Origin: CAUZJO01 sp963580245 | GTDB taxonomy: Bacteria; Sumerlaeota; Sumerlaeia; MVZB01 | Assembly (NCBI GenBank): GCA_963580245.1 | Contig: CAUZJO010000031.1 | Location: forward strand, 1-35,708 | Length of the DNA stretch: 35,708 nt | Direction: 5' to 3' | In this document: one piece after another, positions 17,085 to 24,968 of the stretch | Position numbering within the stretch: the first letter of the stretch is position 1 | How the letters are laid out: each line of letters opens with the position of its first letter | The notes under the pieces: model-generated | What the model saw: only the letters and a program-made list of their open reading frames with translations | Database searches by the model: none | Told to the model about the DNA's origin: nothing | Program-made: the position numbers and the translations under genes

Positions 17085-17272
17085 AAATGCTCGAGCTCGC
17101 GGGGCAGTTCAACGTGTCTTAATTCTGTCTTGTACTTAATTTCCGCGCTTTGTATTGCGTCTGTGTTTGCCTTCATGGATAAAATCAATGTGGCTTCAAC
17201 GTTAGTCAGCTCATCCGAATAAGCGCATCGCGAGCAAGCGCTTAAACAAATAATGAATGCGAGATTTGGCAT
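17085..17272 (-). pseudogene. N-terminal part of an exported protein cut by the IS remnant
   Basis: ATG at 17272 gives a short signal peptide (MPNLAFIICLSACSRCAYS) and then DELTNVEATLILSMKANTD and AIQSAEIKYKTELRHVELPR. The ILxxMKANxDxIxSAEIKYKTE pattern resembles the start of LolA-like lipoprotein-sorting or periplasmic carrier proteins. Coding sense ends at the edge of the IS remnant. Strand, order and theme fit with the C-terminal fragment at 16332-16826; about 100 or more middle residues appear to be missing. Assigning both pieces to one former gene is inference. Confidence 0.45.
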
Positions 17273-17402
17273 GCAGATACGCAGGGTGCATTTCGCCCCC
17301 TCAATACAGAATTCACAAATGGACATCCGACACAAGGACAATCCTGAACGAGACATGCCCAATGAGCGGATCAATCGTCATGGTCCGGCGTCACAACCCG
17401 AT

Positions 17403-19649
17403 TCAGCGCGGCGCGCCGAGCAGGTCGCGGATGGCGTCGGCGAGGGCTTGGGCCTGGGCGCGCAGGTCGGCTTTTTTTGCGATCAGGTTGGCTTCGTCGA
17501 CTGGGCTATGGAGTTGGACATGAAAACGCAGGGAGTTGCCGGTGCCCGAGGGGCGGACCGTTAGGTTGTTGAGCCGGTCTTCGCTGAAATAGAAACGGAT
17601 GCCTTCGTCCGGGAAAAGGAAATCCTCGCTGGGCGGGTAGATGCGGTCGTACTTGCCGGTGCGGTAGAGGACCGTGTTGACGACGTTGAGGCCCGCGATC
17701 TTCAGGTCGCCGGCGGCGGCCTGGTCGCGCAGCTCAAGGGCCTTTTTCAGGATGCCGATCTTTTTGCGGTCGCCCTCGATGCCGGGATACTCGCCGTCGA
17801 GCGGGTCGGGTTCGTAGTGACTGACGAACAGGCCAACGTCGGGATCGAGATAGACGTGGCGATCGACCAGCTCGAAGATCGAAGTGTCGTGCTTCTTGGC
17901 CCACGCGGCCACTTCGGCGCTCAGCAGGGCGGCGAACGTGCCGTCCTTGTCGCGCACGTGGCCCGCCTCGCCCAGCGAGAACGCGTCGGGCGGCGGCCCG
18001 CCCAGCAGCGAGAACCCGTTGGATTGCTCCATGGCGCCGATGTTGATCGTGCGTTGCGCGTTCATATCGATGTATTCCATGACGAACGGGTCGCACAAGG
18101 GGTCGTCGGGGGATTTACGTCCCTCGACCAGGTCCGGATGCGGGACGTGGTCCCAGGCGTCGCGCACGACCGCCGACAGCGCGGCGAACCCGACCCACGT
18201 CTTGACCACGCCGATGCCATGCTTGCGAGCCAGGCGCACGATCGCGTCGGTCGTGGTGTGCGAGAGGACGACGAATTTCTTGGCCGCGTCGGGGATCGAG
18301 CCGTGTTTCTCGGTTTCCATGAACAGCCGGAACCAGATGAGCAGCGCCCACATGTCATCGGCGGGCAAGAGCGCCCAGTCCTGGCCGCCGTAGAGGCCGC
18401 GTTGCGCTTCGGGCACCTTGACCACGATGCCACAGCGGTCGGCATCGGGATCGGTGCCGATCAGGATGTCGGTTTTCGCGAACTCGGCCGGGAATTCGTC
18501 GTTGAACGCATCGACGGCCACCCGAGCGGCGCGCGGGTCGCCGGGGTCGGGTTGCTGTTCCTTGCCCGGATCGCTGCAGAATGAGGGGAACAGACCGTTG
18601 AGTTCGAACAGGCCGTTGCGCGTCACGAGCTTGACTTCGCTCAGCCCCACCTCGGCCAACATGCGCGGCACCGCCTTGCGCCCCGCCCCGTGGAAGGCGC
18701 AAAAACCGATGCGGAGCGGATCGGCGGCGTCGCCGAGGTTCTGGGTCATCAGGAACTGTTTGACGTGGTTGCAATGGGCCTCGTGGATATTGATCAGGCA
18801 ATCCTCGCGTCCGTAGTACTCGGCCCCCTCCACCGGCTCGGCGCCGCCCAGGAAGTAGAGCTTGCCCTGGGGCGCCTGGTCCAGCGGCGTGAGCCGGATG
18901 TCGTCGAACGTCGCGTGGACGATATACTTCTCATACATCTCGTCGCGCTCTTTGGGGTCGAACTGCGATCCGTTGCCGCAGGAGAGCTTGTAGCCGTTGT
19001 AACGGTAGTCGTTGTGGCTGGCCGAGATCAGGATGCCGATGTGCGCTTTGATCGATTCGCTCGGAATGGCGTAGGTCACCATCGGGTAGGGACACGGCTC
19101 ATCGAATAAATAGATCGTATATCCGTAAGCCAGGAACAACTCGGCGATCACGCGGGCGAAGTCCCCGCCGCGCACGCGGCTGTCGTAGCCAATGACGATC
19201 CGGTCGAAATCGCGGCCCCCCTCCTTGCCGAAACGGGCCACCCCGGCCGACGTGCGGAGCAACACGACATTGTTGAGCGTGCCCGGCCCCTTCAGGATAC
19301 GGGCATCAAGGCCATCCTTCTGGAGCCGCATGACCGATTCGCGGTCGAAGGCCATCATGCCGCGGATGCCGCCGGTGCCGAACCGCAGCGATTGGCGGTA
19401 GGCATTGACGAGGGCCTCCCATTGGCCGGCCTCGACGGCGTCGGCCAAGCCGGACTTCAGACAGGGCGAGATCTCGTCGATCTTCGGCGAAGTCAGCCAC
19501 TCGGTCAGGCTTGGCAGGGCGGTGGCGCGGGTGGCTTCGAACTGCGCGGGGCTTATGTTGCCCTTATCCAGGGCCGTCCGCAGGTAAGCCTCCATGCCCT
19601 GCCGAGCTTTGTTAAGGGTGTCTTGGATGTCGGCGGTGGCGGCGGTCAT
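17403..19649 (-). CDS. Phosphoglucomutase/phosphomannomutase-type phosphohexomutase
   Basis: 748 residues, alpha-D-phosphohexomutase superfamily, cytoplasmic. Domain 1 carries RFGTGGIRGMM and the phosphoserine loop ILISASHNDYRYNGYKLS. Domain 2 has the Mg-binding loop IGTDPDADRCGIVV. Domain 3 has the sugar-binding element MEQSNGFSLLGG, with Gln for the usual Glu of ESNG. Domain 4 holds TVRPSGTGNSLRFH for phosphate binding. It is longer than typical 450-580-residue mutases, with an N-terminal extension of about 80 residues and inserted segments. ATG at 19649 with AGGA 8 bases upstream. It interconverts hexose 1- and 6-phosphates, linking glycolysis to glycan precursors; the preferred sugar is not clear. 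Confidence 0.88.
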   Translation of the reverse strand: MTAATADIQDTLNKARQGMEAYLRTALDKGNISPAQFEATRATALPSLTEWLTSPKIDEISPCLKSGLADAVEAGQWEALVNAYRQSLRFGTGGIRGMMAFDRESVMRLQKDGLDARILKGPGTLNNVVLLRTSAGVARFGKEGGRDFDRIVIGYDSRVRGGDFARVIAELFLAYGYTIYLFDEPCPYPMVTYAIPSESIKAHIGILISASHNDYRYNGYKLSCGNGSQFDPKERDEMYEKYIVHATFDDIRLTPLDQAPQGKLYFLGGAEPVEGAEYYGREDCLINIHEAHCNHVKQFLMTQNLGDAADPLRIGFCAFHGAGRKAVPRMLAEVGLSEVKLVTRNGLFELNGLFPSFCSDPGKEQQPDPGDPRAARVAVDAFNDEFPAEFAKTDILIGTDPDADRCGIVVKVPEAQRGLYGGQDWALLPADDMWALLIWFRLFMETEKHGSIPDAAKKFVVLSHTTTDAIVRLARKHGIGVVKTWVGFAALSAVVRDAWDHVPHPDLVEGRKSPDDPLCDPFVMEYIDMNAQRTINIGAMEQSNGFSLLGGPPPDAFSLGEAGHVRDKDGTFAALLSAEVAAWAKKHDTSIFELVDRHVYLDPDVGLFVSHYEPDPLDGEYPGIEGDRKKIGILKKALELRDQAAAGDLKIAGLNVVNTVLYRTGKYDRIYPPSEDFLFPDEGIRFYFSEDRLNNLTVRPSGTGNSLRFHVQLHSPVDEANLIAKKADLRAQAQALADAIRDLLGAPR

Positions 19650-19679
19650 TGTTGATCCTGTTGTTTTTGTTTATGGGTA

Positions 19680-19891
19680 TCGGGTTTCGGGTGAAGGAAA
19701 ACGAGTTATGCGACTCTGTCGGAGAACAGTCGTGAACTCCGCCCAGATTCCAAGATCCAAAACTCGAACCCGGGGTTCCGAACACGCAAGCCAGAAACCG
19801 CTCCGTCACCAAGCCTCCTGCGCCAAAGTAGCTTTGGCTACGGCGGCTGCAAGCGGCTATGGCGCGTCGGAGACCGAGACCCGAAACCCGA
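19680..19891. repeat. Inverted 13-base repeats enclosing hairpin-rich intergenic DNA
   Basis: TCGGGTTTCGGGT (19680-19692) and its exact reverse complement ACCCGAAACCCGA (19879-19891) bracket the gap between the mutase start and the end of the hydrolase-like gene. Inside, GCCAAAG (19822-19828) pairs with CTTTGGC (19832-19838) over a 3-base loop, within a CGCC...GGCG frame. It looks like an intergenic mobile palindrome or terminator region. No gene is seen in it. Confidence 0.5.
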
Positions 19892-19893
19892 CC

Positions 19894-20886
19894 CTACAAA
19901 TGCCGCTCCAAAAAGTCCAGCAGTCGGTCCTGGGCCGATTCTTTGTAAGCTTCGGCGCGAAAGTCGTCGGGGGAGAGGACGAAACCGGGCTGGGTGTCGA
20001 AGCTGAACGTCTGGTGTTGAATTCTCGCCTCATCCAAGGCCTGCTCGAAGGCTCGGACCTTCTTGGGCGTGATCCAGGCGTCGCGCTTGGCGTAAAACCC
20101 CAATACCGGACAGGGGATCGCGGCCAAGCACTGGGCGTCGGTGACGGGTTGGGCGTGAAAGAGCACGAGCGCCGCCGGCTGGACCCGCCGGTCGGCCGCA
20201 CCAGGCTCGCCGGCCTCGTCCATCGCCAATTGCAGGGCCAGATTCGCGCCGAGTCCAAAACCGATCAGGCCGATGCCCGGGGGCGTCGATTCGCCCGCGG
20301 GTCGGTCGGGTTTGGCCTCGCCGACGGCGAGCCAATCGCGAGCCGCTCGTAGCGTCGCCAGGGACTCCTCGCTCTGCAACTGCCGCATGAGCCGAACCGC
20401 TTGGGCCCGGTTCTCGGCCACCTGGCCGCCATAGAGATCGACGGCAAGGACCCGATAGCCCTGGCCGGCGAGCCAGTCGGCGAATTCCCTGAAGGGCTCG
20501 TTGAGGCCCCACCACTCGTGGACGAGCAAGACCGAGGCGCGCGGCGCCAATTCGGCGGGCTCCGTTAAGTAACCCCCAATCTCAATCTCACCGACCTGTT
20601 CCTTGATCTCGCGGAAATCAATTCCGATCGTGTCCGGATCGCGGGGTTCCGGGGTTTGCATCGTTGAAAAGATGGGCTGGGGCTGGAAGGCCGTTTCGGT
20701 CACGACCTGGGGGAGGGACAGCACGTTCAACCCGTCCTCGGCGAGCTCGTCGACGGGTTCGGACTCGGTCTCCGGCTCGCTGGCGGTCTCGGTCTCGAAG
20801 ATCGATCCGAGATCATCCTGCGCGCCAAGCCAGACGCAAGCGTTTAAGAGGATGAGAAGGCAGAAAACACGTCTGATCGTTTGCAT
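19894..20886 (-). CDS. Exported dienelactone-hydrolase-fold protein lacking catalytic residues
   Basis: About 330 residues from the ATG at 20886. A signal peptide (MQTIRRVFCLLILLNACVWL) is followed by an acidic linker rich in Glu, Thr and Ser, then a DLH-type alpha/beta hydrolase domain from about residue 95: SVLLVHEWWGLNEPFREFA, GYRVLAVDLYGG, IGLIGFGLGANLALQL, IPCPVLGFYAKRDAWITPKK. In active DLH proteins the nucleophile elbow is G-x-C-x-G and the His lies in a GHAF-like motif. Here the elbow is GFGLG (Gly for Cys) and the later site is DTQPGFVL (Pro where His is expected). Only the Asp of KRDAW remains. A binding or structural role is more likely than hydrolysis. Confidence 0.8.
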   Translation of the reverse strand: MQTIRRVFCLLILLNACVWLGAQDDLGSIFETETASEPETESEPVDELAEDGLNVLSLPQVVTETAFQPQPIFSTMQTPEPRDPDTIGIDFREIKEQVGEIEIGGYLTEPAELAPRASVLLVHEWWGLNEPFREFADWLAGQGYRVLAVDLYGGQVAENRAQAVRLMRQLQSEESLATLRAARDWLAVGEAKPDRPAGESTPPGIGLIGFGLGANLALQLAMDEAGEPGAADRRVQPAALVLFHAQPVTDAQCLAAIPCPVLGFYAKRDAWITPKKVRAFEQALDEARIQHQTFSFDTQPGFVLSPDDFRAEAYKESAQDRLLDFLERHL

Positions 20887-20902
20887 GAGAAACAACGCTA
20901 AA

Positions 20903-20920
20903 CCAAAACCGCTGTTTTGG
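20903..20920 (-). terminator. Hairpin after the regulator gene
   Basis: CCAAAAC (20903-20909) pairs with GTTTTGG (20914-20920) over a 4-base loop. On the minus strand it is followed by TTT, so it is a weak intrinsic terminator between the regulator and the hydrolase-like gene. Confidence 0.4.
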
Positions 20921-20932
20921 TCGAGGTAAAAA

Positions 20933-21866
20933 TCAGGACTGTGCGGCCTGGGCCTCCGTTACGACCGCGGGCTCGGTGGTTACGGGCGCCCGCTTGATCA
21001 TCGTCACCACGTTGCCCTTGCCGCCGTACCGGACTTCGTCGAACTGCAAGCTGGTCAAGATAATGCCCCGGCCGTGGAGCGAGGACCCCAGCTCTTCGAA
21101 CAGCACCGCGGGGTCTTCCATCTCACTGTAAACCGAGTGATCAAAGCCTTCGCCCTCGTCGCGGATCGTGCACGAAAGCCCATCGTTCGAGATGTCGCAG
21201 GTCACATGCACCCGGCGGTCGGCGCGGTCCGGCTCGTTGGCGCGCCGAAGAATGAGTTCGGTGAGTTGCCCCCCCCTCGAGCGCCTTCGATTTCTCCTCG
21301 TAAGTAATGCCCAGGTTGCCGTGCTCGATGGCGTTGACCAGCATCTCGTAGATGCCGAAGCGCAGGGTGAAAATCTCGGAGAGCGGGAAGATCGACCGGC
21401 AGTGATTGATGATCATCTGCACGGCGTGGTTCACGTAGTCGATGTCGTTGGGCAGGGCCAGTTCCAGCCGTTCGTTGACCAGGAAGTCGGTGGCGAAATT
21501 TTCTAAATCGAAACCGGTGGCCAGCGAGGCGTAGCGATTGAGCGTGTTGATCAGCTCATTGATGTCGACCGGTTTGTTAAAGTAGTTGATCGCCCCCCCG
21601 CGCAGGGCGTCGACCGCATAGCCTTCGCAGCCCGCGCCCGTCATCAGCATGACGGCCGCTTCCTCGTTGATCGCCTTGATCTGCTTGAGCAGGTCGATCC
21701 CGGTCATCGAAATGTCGGTCAGTGTGAAGGGAGGACGGTGCTTGTTGTAGTGTTCGAGGGCCGCCTGACCGTCCCCGGCCGTCAGCACGTCGTGACCGTG
21801 GGTCTCGAGGACCTCTTTGAGGAACATCAGGATCTCGGGCTGGTCATCCGCCACAAGGATCTGCAT
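20933..21866 (-). pseudogene. Response regulator fused to RsbW-like ATPase domain, frameshifted at a G8 run
   Basis: The receiver domain (about 1-118) has VADDQPEIL (acidic pair D7-D8), phospho-site D51 in LTDISMTG, and K98 in YFNKPVDI. The loop after D51 is about three residues shorter than usual (the MDG of MPxMDG is absent). A HATPase_c_2/RsbW-type domain follows: IYEMLVNAIEHGNLGIT (N box), DEGEGFDHSVY (G1), HGRGIILTS (G2). The two halves of the kinase domain are in different frames. The switch falls at a run of eight Gs (plus-strand Cs, about 21259-21266). Removing one G gives 933 bases, exactly 310 codons plus stop, and joins KSKALEGG to QLTELILRRANEPD. Probable role: anti-sigma or partner-switch kinase under phosphorylation control. 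Confidence 0.8.
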
Positions 21867-22050
21867 GGCTCATCTCTATCCGTTACCGGGTTCGCGGTCC
21901 CAGTCCGTACGGCACCTCATGCGCGGCTTAGGAGACTATCTATCTATATCGGCACGAGGCACCGATTCCTATATTCCACCCCCCCCCGGTCCGTTTTCTC
22001 CCGTCCCAACGCTCGGCCCATTAGCCATGAATGTGCAAAGGATTACAACC

Positions 22051-22788
22051 TTAATGTGGGAGTTCGAGACCCACGGACCTTTGGAGTTTGCCGACCTCGT
22101 CGTCTGTCAACGCCCGAACCCGGCCCGAGGGTAGTTCGCCGAGTTCCAGCGGCCCCAGCGCCGTTCGGTGGAGGCGCAGGACGCGATGGCCGGCGGCCTC
22201 GCTCAGGCGCCGTACGATCCGTTTGCGGCCTTCGGCCATGGCCAAGCGCAGCCGGGTGGTTCCTCGGCGGGCCACTCCAGCCAACCGCTCGGCCCCGACG
22301 GCCCGCGCCGGCCCGTCCTCGAGCGTGAGTCCAGCGGTCAACTTTTGCAGAGTCTGGTCCGCGACCTCGCCCTCCACCTCGACCTCGTAGACCTTTTGAC
22401 ACCCGTGGCGGGGGTGCGTCAGCCGGAAGTTCAAGGCCCCATCGTTGCTAAACAAGAGCAACCCGGTCGACTCGCGGTCGAGCCGGCCGACGGCCTGAAC
22501 CGACGGATGGATCCCCTTCGGCAAGAGTTCGTAAACCCGGCGGGGGGCATGGCGTCCCGAGCGGGTCACCTCGAACCCGGCGGGCTTGTTGAGCATCAAA
22601 TAATCGGGGCGGTCTGGCAAACGAACGGGGCGGCCGTCGACCACAACCTGGTCCTCGCCCGCGTCGACCTGGATCCCCAGATGCTCGACCAGCCGCCCAT
22701 TCAGCGTGACGCGACGTTCGCCGACCAGCTTCTCCACGGCGCGTCTGGATCCCAGACCGCACTGGGCCAGGTAGCGATTGAGTCTCAT
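22051..22788 (-). CDS. RluB/RsuA-family pseudouridine synthase
   Basis: 245 residues. An N-terminal S4 RNA-binding domain (MRLNRYLAQCGLGSRRAVEK, then RRVTLNG) is followed by the catalytic domain with YLMLNKPAGFEVT, the Asp-bearing signature AVGRLDRESTGLLLFSNDG, LTHPRHGCQKVYEVEVEG, and EGRKRIVRRLSEAAGHRVLR near the end. It isomerises a specific uridine in 23S or 16S rRNA; family members cannot be separated here, but the position right after scpB is typical of rluB. ATG at 22788. Confidence 0.9.
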   Translation of the reverse strand: MRLNRYLAQCGLGSRRAVEKLVGERRVTLNGRLVEHLGIQVDAGEDQVVVDGRPVRLPDRPDYLMLNKPAGFEVTRSGRHAPRRVYELLPKGIHPSVQAVGRLDRESTGLLLFSNDGALNFRLTHPRHGCQKVYEVEVEGEVADQTLQKLTAGLTLEDGPARAVGAERLAGVARRGTTRLRLAMAEGRKRIVRRLSEAAGHRVLRLHRTALGPLELGELPSGRVRALTDDEVGKLQRSVGLELPH

Positions 22789-22842
22789 CGAGCCCCGCGC
22801 CCGCGCCCCGTGACTGATTCTGGGCAGACCTGGCTCGGCGAC

Positions 22843-23736
22843 TCAAGCAGAAGGCGGATCGTCGGCGTCCGGATCGTCGCTTGAATCTTCGGTGGGCGCA
22901 TCTTCATCATCCGGCGGTTCGGTCTCGGAATCGTCCCGGTCCTGGTCGACCATCTCGGCGAGCTGGCGTTTGAGTTCGCTGATCGGTGGGAGGTCATTGA
23001 GCGACTTGAGACCGAAGGCCTGCAGGAAAGCGTCGGTCGTGCCGTACATCGGCGGGCGACCGATCACGTCCTTGCGCCCCACGATCTCCACCAGCCCCAT
23101 GTCCATCAGGTTGCGTAGCGTCCCGCTGCACTCCACGCCGCGGATGGCCTCGATCTCGGCGCGGATGATCGGCTGGCGGTAGGCCACGATTCCAACCGTC
23201 TCGAGGGCGGCCATCGAGAGGGGCGGCCGCCGCTTCTTCCCGCGCAAGCGCAGGATCAAATCGGCGAATTCCTCGCGGCTGCCCATCTGCCAACCGCCGG
23301 CCGTCTCGATGATCTGGATGCCCCGCCCCCCGGCCTCGTACTCCTCCCGCAGGGCCGTGATGGCCTCCCGCACCTGCTTGGATTGGCCCACCTCCAGCAC
23401 GTTGCAAATGCGGCGTAGACCGAGCGGTTCCGGAGAAGTAAACAGCAGTGCCTCGAGTGCGGCGCGCAGCCCCTCGGGGCCGGCCAGCATCTTTGCCAAA
23501 CCGGTGTCGACCACCTTGGCCCCTTCGGCCTCCATCTCCTCGGCGTGCTCGAGGTTTTCCTCGGGCGGACCCGGAGCTTCATCGGTTTCGACATCATGGA
23601 CCTCGGCCTCGATCGAGGCAGGGGCATCCTGGTCCGACTCGGTCGTCGCCTCGGATGAGTCGTCGATCACCGATGGGGGCGGCGGTTCGGATGGCACCGT
23701 CGCGGTCGAGCCGCTTATGTCCTTTTTGTTTACCAT
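22843..23736 (-). CDS. scpB: Segregation and condensation protein B
   Basis: About 297 residues from the ATG at 23736 (the frame is open to a TTG at 23748). ScpB is the kite-type partner of ScpA and SMC in chromosome condensation. The core (about 90-255) has two winged-helix domains: LRAALEALLFTSPEPLGLRR, then IQIIETAGGWQMGSREEFAD, LSMAALETVGIVAYRQPI, RAEIEAIRGVECSGTLRNL and VGRKDVIGRPPMYGTTDAFL. The extra about 85 N-terminal and 35 C-terminal residues are acidic and probably disordered. scpA is not in the window. The pseudouridine synthase gene follows after 54 bases. Confidence 0.92.
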   Translation of the reverse strand: MVNKKDISGSTATVPSEPPPPSVIDDSSEATTESDQDAPASIEAEVHDVETDEAPGPPEENLEHAEEMEAEGAKVVDTGLAKMLAGPEGLRAALEALLFTSPEPLGLRRICNVLEVGQSKQVREAITALREEYEAGGRGIQIIETAGGWQMGSREEFADLILRLRGKKRRPPLSMAALETVGIVAYRQPIIRAEIEAIRGVECSGTLRNLMDMGLVEIVGRKDVIGRPPMYGTTDAFLQAFGLKSLNDLPPISELKRQLAEMVDQDRDDSETEPPDDEDAPTEDSSDDPDADDPPSA

Positions 23737-24032
23737 CGCCTCATCCAATCCAGAGAGTTGATCGCGGGTGGTCTAAGTGAATCCATGCTCGGCGGAAGGG
23801 GAAAAGGCCGGCCCCGCGCCGAATGAGGGAGCGCGGAATGGACCGTCGCCGTGTCAGTACCCATTATGCCGATGGCGGGCGCAATGCCAAGCAGGAATTG
23901 ACACCCAAATGAGAAGACCGAGGCGGCCAGCCGGTCGATTTGTCGTTTCAGATGGGCCACCGAATGATTAAGCTCTCGATGCCCTCCGCTCGCCCGTGAG
24001 CGACGAGGGTGAACCCATGCGAGGTCTCTTCC

Positions 24033-24755
24033 GTGGATCAGGCGCCAGAAGCGGCTCCCGACTCGTTCCCGACGGCCCCGCATATCAAGGTCGAGGCGGT
24101 CTGGAAGAGCTACGGCGATCAGGCGGGCGGTCCGCGGACGGAGGTTTTGCGGGGCGTTTCGCTGGAGGCGCGGCCGGGTGAATTCGTGGGACTGATGGGC
24201 GCCTCGGGGAGTGGCAAGACGACGCTGCTCAACCTGATCGGCGGGCTCGACACACCCGACGCGGGACACATCGAGGTCGGGGGCCGCGACCTACGCCAAC
24301 TCGCTGACGCCCGCCGCAGCGAATTCCGCCTGCGCAACATCGGTTTCGTCTTCCAGTTCTTCAACCTGCTCCCGCACCTCTCGGTGCGCGAGAACATCGC
24401 CTTGCCGCTCCTGTTCTTGAACCGCCCGACCGGGGAAGCTTACGCAGCGGCCGAAGCCCTGGCGGGCGAGGTCGGGCTGGCCGACAAACTCGACCGCCAA
24501 ATCCATCAACTCTCGGGGGGGGAGATGCAGCGCGTGGCGCTGGGGCGCGCGCTCGTGCACCGGCCCATGGCGCTGTTGGCCGACGAGCCGACCGGCAATC
24601 TGGACTCCAGGACCGGCCAAATGATCCTGGAACTCATCCAGACCCTCGCCACGCGCCACCGGCGAACGGTCCTCATGGCCACCCACGACCACCAGGCCGC
24701 AACGGTCGCCGACCGCATCCTGCACATGCGCGACGGCCGAATCGTCGACGATTGA
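24033..24755 (+). CDS. LolD/MacB-type ABC transporter ATP-binding protein
   Basis: About 240 residues. Start chosen is the GTG at 24033 with GAGG 8 bases upstream; a GTG at 24009 is the alternative. Walker A MGASGSGKTTLLNLIGGLD, Q-loop FVFQFFNLLPHLSVRENI, signature QLSGGEMQRVALGRALVHRP, Walker B ALLADEPTGNLDSRTG and H-loop MATHDHQAA are all intact. The EPTGNLDS motif and overall layout belong to the MacB/LolD/FtsE group, which normally works with an FtsX-like permease. No permease gene lies on either side (scpB is divergent, a histidine kinase follows), so its partner is elsewhere. Confidence 0.88.
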   Translation: MDQAPEAAPDSFPTAPHIKVEAVWKSYGDQAGGPRTEVLRGVSLEARPGEFVGLMGASGSGKTTLLNLIGGLDTPDAGHIEVGGRDLRQLADARRSEFRLRNIGFVFQFFNLLPHLSVRENIALPLLFLNRPTGEAYAAAEALAGEVGLADKLDRQIHQLSGGEMQRVALGRALVHRPMALLADEPTGNLDSRTGQMILELIQTLATRHRRTVLMATHDHQAATVADRILHMRDGRIVDD

Positions 24756-24968
24756 GAAAGACGCAAGCTGGAACCTTTGTGGTTTTCATGACGAAACGCC
24801 AACTCGCGAGTTTGACCGCGCGGCCATCTAAGCATGGTCCGAGCGGAGCCGTCGTGAGGCGTCCACGGCGGCCCGATGCGACGGACCTGGGAATCTGCGC
24901 AACTAAACGTATCCGAGGGGGATCCATTCGGAGCAAGGGGAAATCGGGGGCGACGAAGGGGCGTCAAG

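Noticed and set aside
21255..21275. Programmed frameshift in the regulator-kinase fusion
   Set aside because: The needed shift is +1 at a G run with no slow codon, stop codon or pseudoknot evident, so it is not claimed; slippage or error is left open.
21979..21987. C9 run upstream of the regulator gene as a phase-variable promoter
   Set aside because: It is intergenic, with no -35/-10 pair placed around it; could not be supported.
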